A stretch of 64,000 bases of DNA from Rhodobacteraceae bacterium LMO-JJ12 (GTDB lineage: Bacteria; Pseudomonadota; Alphaproteobacteria; Rhodobacterales; Rhodobacteraceae), in NCBI GenBank assembly GCA_021555075.1, contig JAKGBX010000001.1:62001-126000 (forward strand). Reading direction: 5' to 3'. This document shows, piece by piece, positions 28,485-36,191 of the stretch (position 1 is its first letter; each line of letters begins with the position of its first letter). The notes under the pieces were generated by a model. The model was not told the origin of the DNA, ran no database searches, and worked only from the letters and a program-made list of their open reading frames with translations. A program made the position numbers and the translations under genes.

Positions 28485-29126
28485 CTATGACCCTAAAAAT
28501 ATTTCGGGTTCTTCCTCGCTAAGAAGGTGGGAAAATCTGCTTAGAAATGCTTGGTCTGCTTGGCTTTCGTACCATTCAATCTCAAGCCTTTTGCGCTGGT
28601 AGGTCCGTTGCCACATGCCCTTGGGCTTGGGCACTATCCAGTAACCGGTTCCCGGTTCGCCGCCCAGCGCAGTCCGCAGCTTATTTGCCCGCCGCAACAT
28701 ACGGTCATAGTGGGCCTCTGATTGGCTGGAGTATCCGATATTATAGCAATGGCGGCAAAGGAAATACTGCCCGCCCAAGAATAGCTTGCCGACGCGCCGT
28801 CCACAATGACGGCCACTGACCACGCCGGGACAGGTGAAATAGGGGCGCTGGTTCCCATAGTGGCAGTTTGTGTGGGTAATGCGTATGGGCTGGAGTATCG
28901 GTTCCCAGTCGCCGCCAATTTGGCGTACCTTGTAATCCAACACGAAACGGCCTTGCTCTGCACGGCATCCAATCCGCGCCACCTCCTCTCCATCGCGTGA
29001 CCATATCCAGTTACCGCGCCAACCGGGACGCAGACAGCCTTCGCGGTGAAGGCGGTTCACATCCAAAGAACGGCAATCCTCTGCCTTCTGTTTGTAGCCT
29101 GTTCGTCCTGAGCCATATCCGCCCAT
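28485..29126 (-). CDS. Cys-rich zinc-ribbon-like protein of mobile elements
   Basis: 213 residues from MGGYGSGRTG (29126); an ATG at 29156 adds ten residues. I recognise this architecture as a recurrent uncharacterised protein of alphaproteobacterial islands: SLDVNRLHREGCLRPGWRGN, then a beta-rich centre, THTNCHYGNQRPYFTCPG, and the paired Cys motifs CGRRVGKLFLGGQYFLCRHC that look like a zinc ribbon. The C-terminal half is basic and helical (RMLRRANKLRTALGG). Function unknown; nucleic-acid binding is plausible. It converges on the PIN module side. Confidence 0.7.
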   Translation of the reverse strand: MGGYGSGRTGYKQKAEDCRSLDVNRLHREGCLRPGWRGNWIWSRDGEEVARIGCRAEQGRFVLDYKVRQIGGDWEPILQPIRITHTNCHYGNQRPYFTCPGVVSGRHCGRRVGKLFLGGQYFLCRHCYNIGYSSQSEAHYDRMLRRANKLRTALGGEPGTGYWIVPKPKGMWQRTYQRKRLEIEWYESQADQAFLSRFSHLLSEEEPEIFLGS

Positions 29127-29519
29127 GTGGTGCCTCCTGATATTTTCCGAAATCAATAGGAAAGTTTCGTTATGAATTGGACGAGCAACAACGAAACCCG
29201 CTCAACTTTTTATCTCCAAACTGTCCGTGCATAAACTTGTCCCCCCTCTGCGGTCCTGAGTGCAGGCAGCCAGACTTTGCGACTCCCCCAGAGGGGGGGT
29301 GAAAATCTTGGGCAGCTTGCTATGAAGGACCGATGGGGAAAGCCAAACACTCACATCCACAAATCAGGGGTTTCGAGTTCGGGCCTTGGGTCTCTCCAGC
29401 AAACCGCCTGCCTATGGCTAGATGTATACATGTCCGGGTTTTTGTGACGCCGTTTCGCCCGATATCGCGTTTTGCGTCACAGAAAACAGGACGGTTTACG
29501 CTCTGAACCTCAATATTCC
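29127..29519. other. Non-coding region of the element with two inverted repeats
   Basis: Holds CCCCCCTCTG/CAGAGGGGGG (29241-29250 and 29289-29298, 38-nt loop) and TGTGACGC/GCGTCACA (29443-29450 and 29474-29481). TGTGACG recurs at 29540-29546 inside the next gene. An open frame at 29320-29523 (minus, 67 codons) has no SD and no recognisable domain and is left uncalled. The region may contain operators or replication/recombination sites. Confidence 0.5.
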
Positions 29520-29951
29520 TCAACTGGCGTCCTCTTTTTTGTGACGGTCATGCACAATATTTGTGCGGGGGTTCTGGAATCGGATGAAGGTTTTCCGAGC
29601 GGGCCGACCGTCTGGCGTGGCTTCCTCAGCCAATCCCCAGACCGACGCGCGCCCGATGCCGGACGGTCCTAGGTGCGGGCCTTGGGTCATGAAAATAAAC
29701 CCGCGTTGCTCAAGTTCCCTGAACCACGGGCCAACAGTGTTGCGATGCACATTTAGCGACGTAGCCGCGTCCCTATGGCTGAGGAAGATTGTGCCGTTGT
29801 TCGTGCCATTAAAGCGGCGTTTCAATTCGATGTAGAGCGCGCGGGGGCCAGGAGGCAGGGTCGCCCAAGCCTCGGACGCCTGCACCCATTCGGGAAGCTG
29901 GACGAACCGCCCAGCCCCCCTTTTTTGACGTTTGTAAATCTTGCCTGCCAT
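29520..29951 (-). CDS. Winged helix-turn-helix protein of the element
   Basis: 143 residues from MAGKIYKRQKRGAGRFVQLP (29951). The centre has LPPGPRALYIELKRRFNGTN and LSHRDAATSLNVHRNTVGPW followed by FRELEQRGFIFMTQG, a winged helix typical of element-borne replication or regulatory proteins. Start is set by a 1-bp TAATG overlap with the preceding gene; an earlier ATG (30014) would overlap far more. Last gene of an overlapping chain of four. Likely a DNA-binding control or replication protein; which one is unclear. Confidence 0.72.
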   Translation of the reverse strand: MAGKIYKRQKRGAGRFVQLPEWVQASEAWATLPPGPRALYIELKRRFNGTNNGTIFLSHRDAATSLNVHRNTVGPWFRELEQRGFIFMTQGPHLGPSGIGRASVWGLAEEATPDGRPARKTFIRFQNPRTNIVHDRHKKEDAS

Positions 29952-30121
29952 TAATGTTTGTCCATTGTCAGACAGGCCAGCCAGACGCGCATTGCGGTCG
30001 CTTGGCAGGGACAACCGCCAAGAGATAACCAGACGGCCTCTGCGACTCCCTTAGCACCTTTGCGAACAACAATGTGCCACTTACCATCGAGACGGGTGAG
30101 GCGTGTGCAAGGCTCAGTCAT
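29951..30121 (-). CDS. 56-residue hypothetical protein, overlapping chain
   Basis: Starts MTEPCTRLTRLDGKWHIVVR and ends CLTMDKH, with three Cys. No family recognised. Its stop codon overlaps the next gene's ATG by one base (TAATG) and its start overlaps the end of the upstream 33-codon gene by 8 bp. An ATG at 30133 would add four residues. The coupling on both sides supports it as a gene despite its size. Confidence 0.55.
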   Translation of the reverse strand: MTEPCTRLTRLDGKWHIVVRKGAKGVAEAVWLSLGGCPCQATAMRVWLACLTMDKH

Positions 30122-30215
30122 TGCCCGCTCCATAGTGAAGCGCGGCGATAAGGCGGGCTTGGGTTTCAGTCAGGCCATAGAGGCGGCGAAGGCGGCGGAC
30201 ACGCGCGGCGGTCAT
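30114..30215 (-). CDS. 33-residue basic peptide, overlapping chain
   Basis: Encodes MTAARVRRLRRLYGLTETQA followed by RLIAALHYGAGND. Very short, Arg-rich, with a possible helix-turn-helix half (LTETQARLIAALHYG). Its ATG overlaps the stop of the upstream 95-residue gene as ATGA and its end overlaps the next gene by 8 bp. The position and overlaps argue for translation. Function unknown. Confidence 0.55.
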   Translation of the reverse strand: MTAARVRRLRRLYGLTETQARLIAALHYGAGND

Positions 30216-30499
30216 TGTGACGCTCCGTCGTCGCCCAGCGCGCTTGCCGACTTAGGGAACCGCAGTGCGGCCCGGTCTATTCCTTCTTTCAAGGAATAGT
30301 GCGCGACGTTCTGTGGTCCGCGATATTCCGCATGAATAGGCCAGTTGTATTGGTGGCGCAGGCAATGGATGATTGCGCCCAATCGCCAGCCGCGCATTTC
30401 GCGGATTTCTGTTTGGTGGTTTATCGTGCGTCCGTCGATCAACGCCTTGCAGGTCCAGTAAACCTGCGACGCGCCAGAGTAAAAAATCTCATGGGTCAT
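30212..30499 (-). CDS. Winged-helix domain protein of mobile elements
   Basis: 95 residues. The segment LIDGRTINHQTEIREMRGWR followed by LGAIIHCLRHQYNWPI is a short winged-helix-like unit I recognise from alphaproteobacterial phage and island proteins. The N-terminus MTHEIFYSGASQVYWTCKA precedes it. First of four overlapping genes (30499 to 29520), so it probably leads their transcript. Probably a DNA-binding accessory protein for replication or regulation of the element. Confidence 0.65.
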   Translation of the reverse strand: MTHEIFYSGASQVYWTCKALIDGRTINHQTEIREMRGWRLGAIIHCLRHQYNWPIHAEYRGPQNVAHYSLKEGIDRAALRFPKSASALGDDGASQ

Positions 30500-30609
30500 T
30501 GGGTGGTGCCTTTCTGTTGAAAAAGAAAGGCGCTGGGCGTATGTCTGAGTTGCTTAGACTAAAGACGGCACCCCCAGCGCCTGCGGTTTCCGCAAGTGCG
30601 GGGGTGTTT

Positions 30610-30780
30610 TTAGTTCCGGGCCTCAGCCAAGGCCGCGTCGATATCGGACTCGACCCAATAGAGGCGGGAACCGAGTTTCATCGGCTTGGGCAGGCGGCCC
30701 TGTTCGACATCGCGATAAATCGTGGTGCGGCCACGGCCACCGATCTTGTCTTGAAGTTCACGAAAAGTGATATAGCGCAT
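30610..30780 (-). CDS. AlpA-family transcriptional regulator / excisionase-like
   Basis: 56 residues, MRYITFRELQDKIGGRGRTT then IYRDVEQGRLPKPMKLGSRL and YWVESDIDAALAEARN. This is the AlpA/MerR-like helix-turn-helix: DKIGGRGRTTIYRDVEQG reads DNA and FPKP-like LPKPMKLGSR with W-x-x-x-[ED]-V follows. AlpA proteins activate integrase or act as recombination directionality factors. Located between the integrase side and the small gene chain. Short but unmistakable; the family is normally 60-70 residues. Confidence 0.85.
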   Translation of the reverse strand: MRYITFRELQDKIGGRGRTTIYRDVEQGRLPKPMKLGSRLYWVESDIDAALAEARN

Positions 30781-30823
30781 GAATGGGTGCTCCTTTCTTC
30801 ACTGGAACACCGTGGAGCACTAA

Positions 30824-31567
30824 TCAGCTTGTGTCATTGGAAGGAATATAGCCCATTTTCTTTCCAATACCCTCAAGCACACGCCAAGCGTCCTCCTGTT
30901 TTTCTGCTAATTCAGGACTCACGCCTTGTCTAATTACATCCATAACCATTTCCACTTCCTCACGTTCGGAGACGTGTCCTTTGAGCGCGTCCACTATTTT
31001 ACGGACCCCGTCTGCCGAAATTGGATACCCAATACGGCAAAGCTCATCAGCGACGATGTCGCACGCAGAGCCGTTAACTCCGGTCTTTGTTAGGCCACTC
31101 GACGTCAATCTTTGAACGGCAAAGTTGATAACAGAATTGCGATTTATGTTATACGTCGCACTCCTGCCTCTACTGCGGGGGTTTTCGATTGCGGTGAACA
31201 GCTTTTCTAAGAGAGGAAGCGCGCTTCTCGGAGGCGCGTTGCTTAATGAGAGATGATCTAACAACAAGGCCTTTGCAGTAGAGACCACTTTCCTATTTGG
31301 CCTCTCCAGAGCCTCGGCAATTGCTTCAATCTCTGAGACTGTGAGTGTGGATTTTCCATAGGTTTGCCGCTTCAAATAGACAAGTCTAATTCCATCAGGT
31401 AGAAGGTCCGGATTGGGATCTAATGAAGTTTTGTTATCAAACAGAAAGTCCCGTGTTGCGGTTACTGGGTCACGCTCAATCGACGCATTGAACTCAAGCA
31501 TGAAAAATCTTAGGTATTCCTGCCGCTCGAGCAGTCCGTCTGCGAATTCGCTAATGGCTGGGCGCAT
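30824..31567 (-). CDS. Hypothetical protein following the integrase
   Basis: 247 residues, no family recognised. Opens MRPAISEFADGLLERQEYLR; the centre LTVSEIEAIAEALERPNRKV and the C-terminal EREEVEMVMDVIRQGVSPEL are helical, soluble. It begins 3 bp after the integrase stop, so it is almost certainly co-expressed with the integrase. It might help recombination or be unrelated cargo. Base composition is lower in GC than the flanking core genes. Confidence 0.6.
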   Translation of the reverse strand: MRPAISEFADGLLERQEYLRFFMLEFNASIERDPVTATRDFLFDNKTSLDPNPDLLPDGIRLVYLKRQTYGKSTLTVSEIEAIAEALERPNRKVVSTAKALLLDHLSLSNAPPRSALPLLEKLFTAIENPRSRGRSATYNINRNSVINFAVQRLTSSGLTKTGVNGSACDIVADELCRIGYPISADGVRKIVDALKGHVSEREEVEMVMDVIRQGVSPELAEKQEDAWRVLEGIGKKMGYIPSNDTS

Positions 31568-31570
31568 CGG

Positions 31571-32770
31571 TCAACTCACATCTCGCGGAACAAACTCGAT
31601 AGCTTTTCCATATTGTCCGGTTGCTAATCCTGACCACCGTTCCATCAACGCCCGCCGTTGCTCCAGAAAATCCGTCCGCTTGTAAGCTTGCACCGTCTTA
31701 GACCCAACCATGTGGCTAATGCACATTTCGGCCACGTCATGCGGCGCGTTCGTCGCCTCTGCCAACCAGACCCGCAGGGATGTGCGGAAACCGTGGGGGC
31801 GCTCTTTCATGCCCCGCCGATCCATCAGAGCGGTCATGGTCATGTCGGATATGACGCCTCGCTTGACGCCGGGAAACAGGAACCCGTCGCGGGCAAACTT
31901 GTGCGCCTCTGCAATCACGCGCTGGGCCTCGGTTGAAAGTGGGACGCGAAAATCGTTGGTAGCGCCCTTGCGGCCTTTCATATCCTCGGCGGGGATGGTC
32001 CAAACGTTTCCTTCGATCTGGTCCACATGGATATTGCGCAGCGGACTAGACCGCGCGCCCGTCAGGATAAGCAGTCGCAAAGCCAGTTCTGTAATACTAC
32101 CCCCAAGGGACTGATAAAATTCAGGGACGTCCTGCCACGGGAGAGAAGGGATGTTTGTTACCGTATGCCGTTGTTTGCCCAAAAGTGCCTTGGCCTTTTC
32201 CGTCGCCTGTAAATCAACCTCCAGCCCCAGCGCCGACGCGTGACGCATGACGATGCTAAGACGGTTCATAGCCTTGCGCGCGGTGTCGGCTTTGGTGTGC
32301 CAGATAGGGGCCAGCGTGTCGCGAATATCCTTTTGGTCGATATCGGCCACCGGAACCTTGCCCAGCTTTGGCAGGACGTGCAGTTCAAGCGGCGAAAACC
32401 AGCGCCCCGCCTTTCCGTCGCCTTTCAGTTCGGCCTTGCGGCTTTCGAAGGCGTCCAGGGCGATATCGGCCAGCATGTGGATATTGCGCGCGGCCTCGCG
32501 CCGCTGCCGGTCGCGTTCTTTGATTGGGTCCAGACCTTGCCGCGCTACGGCCCGCCATTTTTCGGCTTCCTCGCGCGCCTCTTTCAATGAGCGGTCAGGA
32601 TAAGCCCCAAGGCCCATTTCGCGTCGCCTGCCGTGTATGGTGACACGCAGCACCCATTGCGCGCCTCCGTCCACGCGCCTGACCAACCAAAGCCCCCCGC
32701 CGTCCGCATGTTTGCCGATGCTGGCGGCCTTCACCTCGGATGCACTCAGTCGATTTATGGCACGGCCCAT
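31571..32770 (-). CDS. int: Tyrosine-type site-specific integrase
   Basis: About 399 residues from ATG 32770 (32776 gives 401). N-terminal DUF4102-like arm-binding region (GGGLWLVRRVDGGAQWVLRV, then MGLGAYPDRSLKEAREEA), a SAM-like core-binding domain, and a catalytic domain with Arg near residue 242 (LTGARSSPLRNI), His-x-x-Arg near 328-331 (RPHGFRTSLRVW), His near 355 (CISHMVGSKT) and the nucleophile Tyr near 365 (QAYKRTDF). This P4-type architecture integrates into tRNA genes. Promoter-proximal to attR, 137 bp away. Confidence 0.95.
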   Translation of the reverse strand: MGRAINRLSASEVKAASIGKHADGGGLWLVRRVDGGAQWVLRVTIHGRRREMGLGAYPDRSLKEAREEAEKWRAVARQGLDPIKERDRQRREAARNIHMLADIALDAFESRKAELKGDGKAGRWFSPLELHVLPKLGKVPVADIDQKDIRDTLAPIWHTKADTARKAMNRLSIVMRHASALGLEVDLQATEKAKALLGKQRHTVTNIPSLPWQDVPEFYQSLGGSITELALRLLILTGARSSPLRNIHVDQIEGNVWTIPAEDMKGRKGATNDFRVPLSTEAQRVIAEAHKFARDGFLFPGVKRGVISDMTMTALMDRRGMKERPHGFRTSLRVWLAEATNAPHDVAEMCISHMVGSKTVQAYKRTDFLEQRRALMERWSGLATGQYGKAIEFVPRDVS

Positions 32771-32913
32771 TCTCAATCCACCTCTCTATCCCCCTCAACA
32801 TATGGTATGCTATGGGGCGTTGTGAAGCGTTGTGGAGCAAACTAGATAGCAAATTCGCCTATTTTATTGGAGTTTAGGTGTTTCACGGTGCATCAAGATA
32901 TAGGTCTTAGACG

Positions 32914-32929
32914 CCTCTCCTGGGCACCA
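32914..32929 (+). repeat. att core, right copy
   Basis: CCTCTCCTGGGCACCA, an exact copy of the tRNA-Leu 3' end, 144 bp upstream of the integrase start. It closes the element. The sequence between 32880 and 32914 has no tRNA-like body, so this is not a second tRNA gene. Confidence 0.92.
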
Positions 32930-34570
32930 ACGTCAACCCCAAGAACGCAAATTTGCAGTATTTCTAAGGGTTTTTGGCCGTCGCTCCTCAAAACTGCGAC
33001 ACAACTGAGGTTTCCTGACATGGGAAATCATCCCCCTTTGCTTAGCGCTTTGTCGCACAAACTCACTTGAGGACGGCTTCCCCTTACCCCGGACGGATTA
33101 AACCCATGGCCTCGGTACGGGGTATGCCAAGAGCTGTGAAGCCGTTGAGGATCGCGGCGCGGATTTGGATCTCTGTAACCTGACGATCGAGGTCGCGCGC
33201 CGAGAGGCGCTGCCAAGTAGTTTTACACAATGCATCCATTGACCGACAGGGTTATGCGTAGCATGATCCCGAGAGGTTTCGTTTTGACGCGGCTCCGGCG
33301 GTGATACCCGGTCAGACTTCGCCACAGAGCGCGACCCAGGTACTTCGAGGAACGCACCGCTTAGTTGCGCGCTTTCGTTCCTGCGGTGTCAGGCTTCCAC
33401 ATCCTGGCGATCTTGCGGGGCGGGATAACAGCATGGACCTTGCGGGTTGCAATCGCATCATGGTATTTGCGTCTATCGTTTGCTCCGTCCAGTGCCCTGC
33501 GAAGCAACAAATGTCACCAACTCGCGTGTTATCCCCTGCCCCGCCAGATCGAGAGCGACGCCGCAGCGTTTGGGCTGGATCCAGATGGCGTGGACTGCTT
33601 TGAGATAATGGCGGGTCTGCACAGCCTCTTTCAAGCGGCCAGGAATGCCGGGGTTGTCCAATCTGACGAGGCTGTAACATGCGCAGATCTGCTGTGTTCG
33701 GCGACAATCGATGCCATCACCCGATCAGATGTTCTCAGCCCGGACGCGATACGCACTGCTCGAAACAGGACCAAGGCGCTGCAACCTGACGAACGTTACG
33801 CTACCCCCAAACATCGGTGGCGGACGCTGCCTACTCAGGTCAGGATGACAGCTGAGCACAAGCCACAACAGGATGGGTCAGGCGAACGAATTCCAGGCGT
33901 CTATGTTGTGAGCAATGAGGCTCGTGAAGACGATCTGGGACTGGAAGCACTGACCGCGCTCTGGGGCCGTAGCGCTCTTGCGCGCGTTAATGATGACAGA
34001 ACCAGGTGGTCCAGCTTGCGGCAAGGTCTGCGCCTCTTGCAGGACTGCGAAAAGCATCGGGTATTGAGGCGCGGCTACTGTCTCCAAGCCTTATTGATAA
34101 CGATCTGATCTCTGCTGGCAGACAGTGAGCCGTTTTGGAGCGAGGGGGCGCAGAAGTGCATGCCCGTGGCGCTCAGAAACAGCAAACCCGTTGCAGAATT
34201 CCGCTCGGCCTGCGGCCCTTCCGCAACTTGGATTCCGGGGCGGACCTCAACCCAGTCGACAATAAAACCAAACGGCGCATAGTCATCTTTGGTTTAGGCA
34301 GTAGCAAGAATGCCGAGTATCTTGGTCTTTGAATGGCTGCTTTCGACTTGCGGAGGTATGATCCAGGCACGTGCAGCGAATGCACACATTTCGCCCTCCC
34401 GCACCTAAAGAGTCAACGCTAAGCCTCGTTAGAACGCGGTGAGCGCTGGCGCTGAAAACCTTTCTCAGCAAAACCGGCAGAAAATGCTTCGCCTTCAAGA
34501 CTTTCGGCCAATGACATTCGTGCATGGCGAAACAATGGAGATGGACAATGCACACAATGACGAATGCGGA
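32930..34570. other. Decayed accessory DNA, repeat and IS-like remnants
   Basis: 1.6 kb with no intact gene that I can support. On the minus strand near 33080-33240 a broken frame reads LSARDLDRQVTEIQIRAAIL then NGFTALGIPRTEAMGLIRPG, which looks like the end of a transposase or integrase but belongs to no family I can name. A long frame on the plus strand (33365-34108) has no recognisable domain and overlaps the 33803-34121 repeat that is also in the right flank, so I regard it as degenerate. This is the left border region of the catabolic cluster. Confidence 0.5.
33803..34121 (+). repeat. Diverged direct repeat, left copy
   Basis: About 320 bp, similar in direct orientation to 53184-53502. 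The first 43 bases match at 39 positions (differences at repeat positions 12, 21, 29, 36). Both copies continue with the blocks GATGACAGAACCAG and GAGGCGCGGCT and end near GATCTG/GATTTG-ATCTCT. The two copies flank the 19-kb catabolic cluster. Confidence 0.8.
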
Positions 34571-35239
34571 TCACCCGATTAATTCGTCGCTCCGGTCGTC
34601 GGTTTCGCCAAAGCGTTTGAGGGTGGCGGGTTTGGTGCCTTCGTAGATTCGGTCCAGGTTTTGGCTGATCTTCACGTTCTCACGCTCAAACAGGCAGTTG
34701 CCCTCGAGATCTGAGGCTACGATAAACGGGCCCATTTTGCGACAACGAATGACCCACATGGCCTGCGCCAGTCCAAGCTCTTCGTTCCAGTGCACGGCCT
34801 CGACGTTTTCAACCCCGCGCCCCAAGAGCGCGCCGGTGCCGTAGCCAACCGTCGACAGGTAGACTGTACCATTAGGAACGAAATAGTCCTTGTAGTCTTT
34901 TGAAGACATGCCGCCCTTGCCGATGATCAACTTGGCGCCGGTCTTGGCGATCCATTCTGGCAGCCATTTGGCAAAGCGAAAACTCGCCGTAGCGGTGACC
35001 GCCCCCATGTCAAACGAACCATCTGCATTGATCCGGGCGGCAGGCGAACAGTGGAAATTCGCCGCGCTTTCCGACGGTAGTTCCATCGGTATATTGGCCT
35101 TTTCCTCCAGCGCGCGCATATAGACGCCCTCTCGCGCCGTATACATCAGCCCGTCGAGATAGACGATATCGCCCAGACGCAGCGCCGCGATTTCTTTAGA
35201 CGTTGGAGTGGTGCTCAGGGTAATCTCACGCGGTTTCAT
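34571..35239 (-). CDS. Class I fumarase-like hydro-lyase, beta subunit
   Basis: 222 residues from MKPREITLSTTPTSKEIAAL (35239). Fumarate hydratase/tartrate dehydratase beta family (C-terminal domain of class I fumarase): LRLGDIVYLDGLMYTAREGV, then SMTTASRF-type signature as AVTATASFRFAKWLPEWIAK and GAKLIIGKGGMSSKDYKDYF. With the alpha subunit it makes a [4Fe-4S] hydro-lyase for dicarboxylates such as fumarate, mesaconate or tartrate. A 47-codon upstream extension to 35380 lies inside the alpha gene and is unlikely. It is the last gene of the operon; no terminator was recognised after it. Confidence 0.87.
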   Translation of the reverse strand: MKPREITLSTTPTSKEIAALRLGDIVYLDGLMYTAREGVYMRALEEKANIPMELPSESAANFHCSPAARINADGSFDMGAVTATASFRFAKWLPEWIAKTGAKLIIGKGGMSSKDYKDYFVPNGTVYLSTVGYGTGALLGRGVENVEAVHWNEELGLAQAMWVIRCRKMGPFIVASDLEGNCLFERENVKISQNLDRIYEGTKPATLKRFGETDDRSDELIG

Positions 35240-36191
35240 GGCTGGCCTCCTGAAGCGGTTCCCATTCAACGGATTCGCGGCGTTGATAATCAGTAAACCA
35301 ATCGGGATCGGTGCGATATTCCACCCGCCCGTCGGGGAATAGCCGTGCCACTGCTCGGCGAGACGACAGGCAGAAGGCATGCACCGACATCTGCATACCG
35401 CCGGTGTGACAATAGCCCACCTCGATATTGGTATCGATCACCATGTTCTTGCCGACAAATCCCATCGCGCCCATGCCGATCGAATTGCCCAGCTCTTTCA
35501 GTTCGTCCTCAAGGGCTGCTATCCTGGGGTCCGAATTGCGACTGCCTACAATTCGTAAGGTCGAGGCGCGTTTGCCCAGAACCATGCAAGTATCTTTGGA
35601 GCCGCCCAGCCCGATGCCGATGATCGCGGGCTGACAGGCCAGCCCGCGTTTGCCAAAGGCAACAAGGCAATCAAGATAGAACCGCTTGATGCCTTCGATC
35701 CCGTCGGAGGGAAACAGCATTCGGTAGTCAGTGCCGAAGAGCCCGCCCTTGTGCACGGTGATCAGGTCAATCCAATCGCCGTCCGGTTCGAACCCATATT
35801 CGATCTCGGGCGCGCCGATGCCGACATTGTTGTTGTGATCGGTGCGCCACAGCGGATGCACCCGGTTGGGGCGCAGGGGTACACCGTTGGTCGCCTCAGC
35901 CGTGGCGCGGCGCAGCGCGGTTTCGAGCGCTACCGGTCCGCCTTCGATCTGTGCCTCGTTGCCCATCTTCACGAACCAGCGCGGCACACCGGTATCCCCA
36001 CACATGGCGCGGCGATCCTCTTTGGCGGCCTCGTAGTTTTCCAGCATGGCCTTCAGAACAAAGGAGGACAGATCTCCATCTTCGGTCCTCGCCGCCGCCT
36101 GCAACCCTTCAAGGTAATCCTCGGGGATCTCGATGGCCGCCTTGTTCATCAGCGTTTCGGCGGTGGATTGAATAAGGTCGATAGGAATCAT
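35226..36191 (-). CDS. Class I fumarase-like hydro-lyase, alpha subunit
   Basis: 321 residues, Fe-S domain. The conserved cluster Cys occur in RAMCGDTGVPRWFVKM (near 64), KRGLACQPAIIGIGLGGSKD and VGYCHTGGMQMSV. The latter two contain the family's Ser/Gly-rich loops. The two-subunit form is known for fumarase, mesaconase and L-tartrate dehydratase; sequence alone does not pick one. ATGA overlap with the preceding flavoprotein gene and 14-bp overlap with the beta subunit gene. In this cluster the likely role is hydration of the product of the adjacent dehydrogenase. Confidence 0.88.
   Translation of the reverse strand: MIPIDLIQSTAETLMNKAAIEIPEDYLEGLQAAARTEDGDLSSFVLKAMLENYEAAKEDRRAMCGDTGVPRWFVKMGNEAQIEGGPVALETALRRATAEATNGVPLRPNRVHPLWRTDHNNNVGIGAPEIEYGFEPDGDWIDLITVHKGGLFGTDYRMLFPSDGIEGIKRFYLDCLVAFGKRGLACQPAIIGIGLGGSKDTCMVLGKRASTLRIVGSRNSDPRIAALEDELKELGNSIGMGAMGFVGKNMVIDTNIEVGYCHTGGMQMSVHAFCLSSRRAVARLFPDGRVEYRTDPDWFTDYQRRESVEWEPLQEASHETA

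Larger units (their letters stand above)
26168..32929. mobile_element. 6.8-kb integrative element in tRNA-Leu(CAG)
   Basis: Bounded by two identical 16-bp direct repeats, CCTCTCCTGGGCACCA, at the tRNA 3' end (26168-26183) and at 32914-32929. It carries a tyrosine integrase adjacent to the right repeat, an AlpA-type regulator, small overlapping genes, a Cys-rich protein and a PIN-domain module. Genes on the left half run rightward; those on the right half run leftward. No structural, relaxase or secretion genes are seen, so it is a small satellite-like island, not a full prophage or ICE. Excision may still be possible since int and both att copies are present. Confidence 0.88.

Noticed and set aside
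29320-29523. 67-codon frame in the element's non-coding region
   Set aside because: No SD, no domain, and it overlaps the inverted repeat and the 3' end of the next gene.
32880-32930. Second tRNA-Leu at the right end of the element
   Set aside because: Only the 3' end (16 bp) is present; no acceptor, D-arm or anticodon sequence precedes it.
33365-34108. 247-codon open frame in the left flank
   Set aside because: No recognisable domain, and its second half coincides with the diverged repeat whose other copy breaks the frame.
35226-36191. Naming the hydro-lyase as L-tartrate dehydratase
   Set aside because: Fe-S and domain motifs are shared by fumarase, mesaconase and tartrate dehydratase; context favours a fumarate-like substrate but does not prove it.
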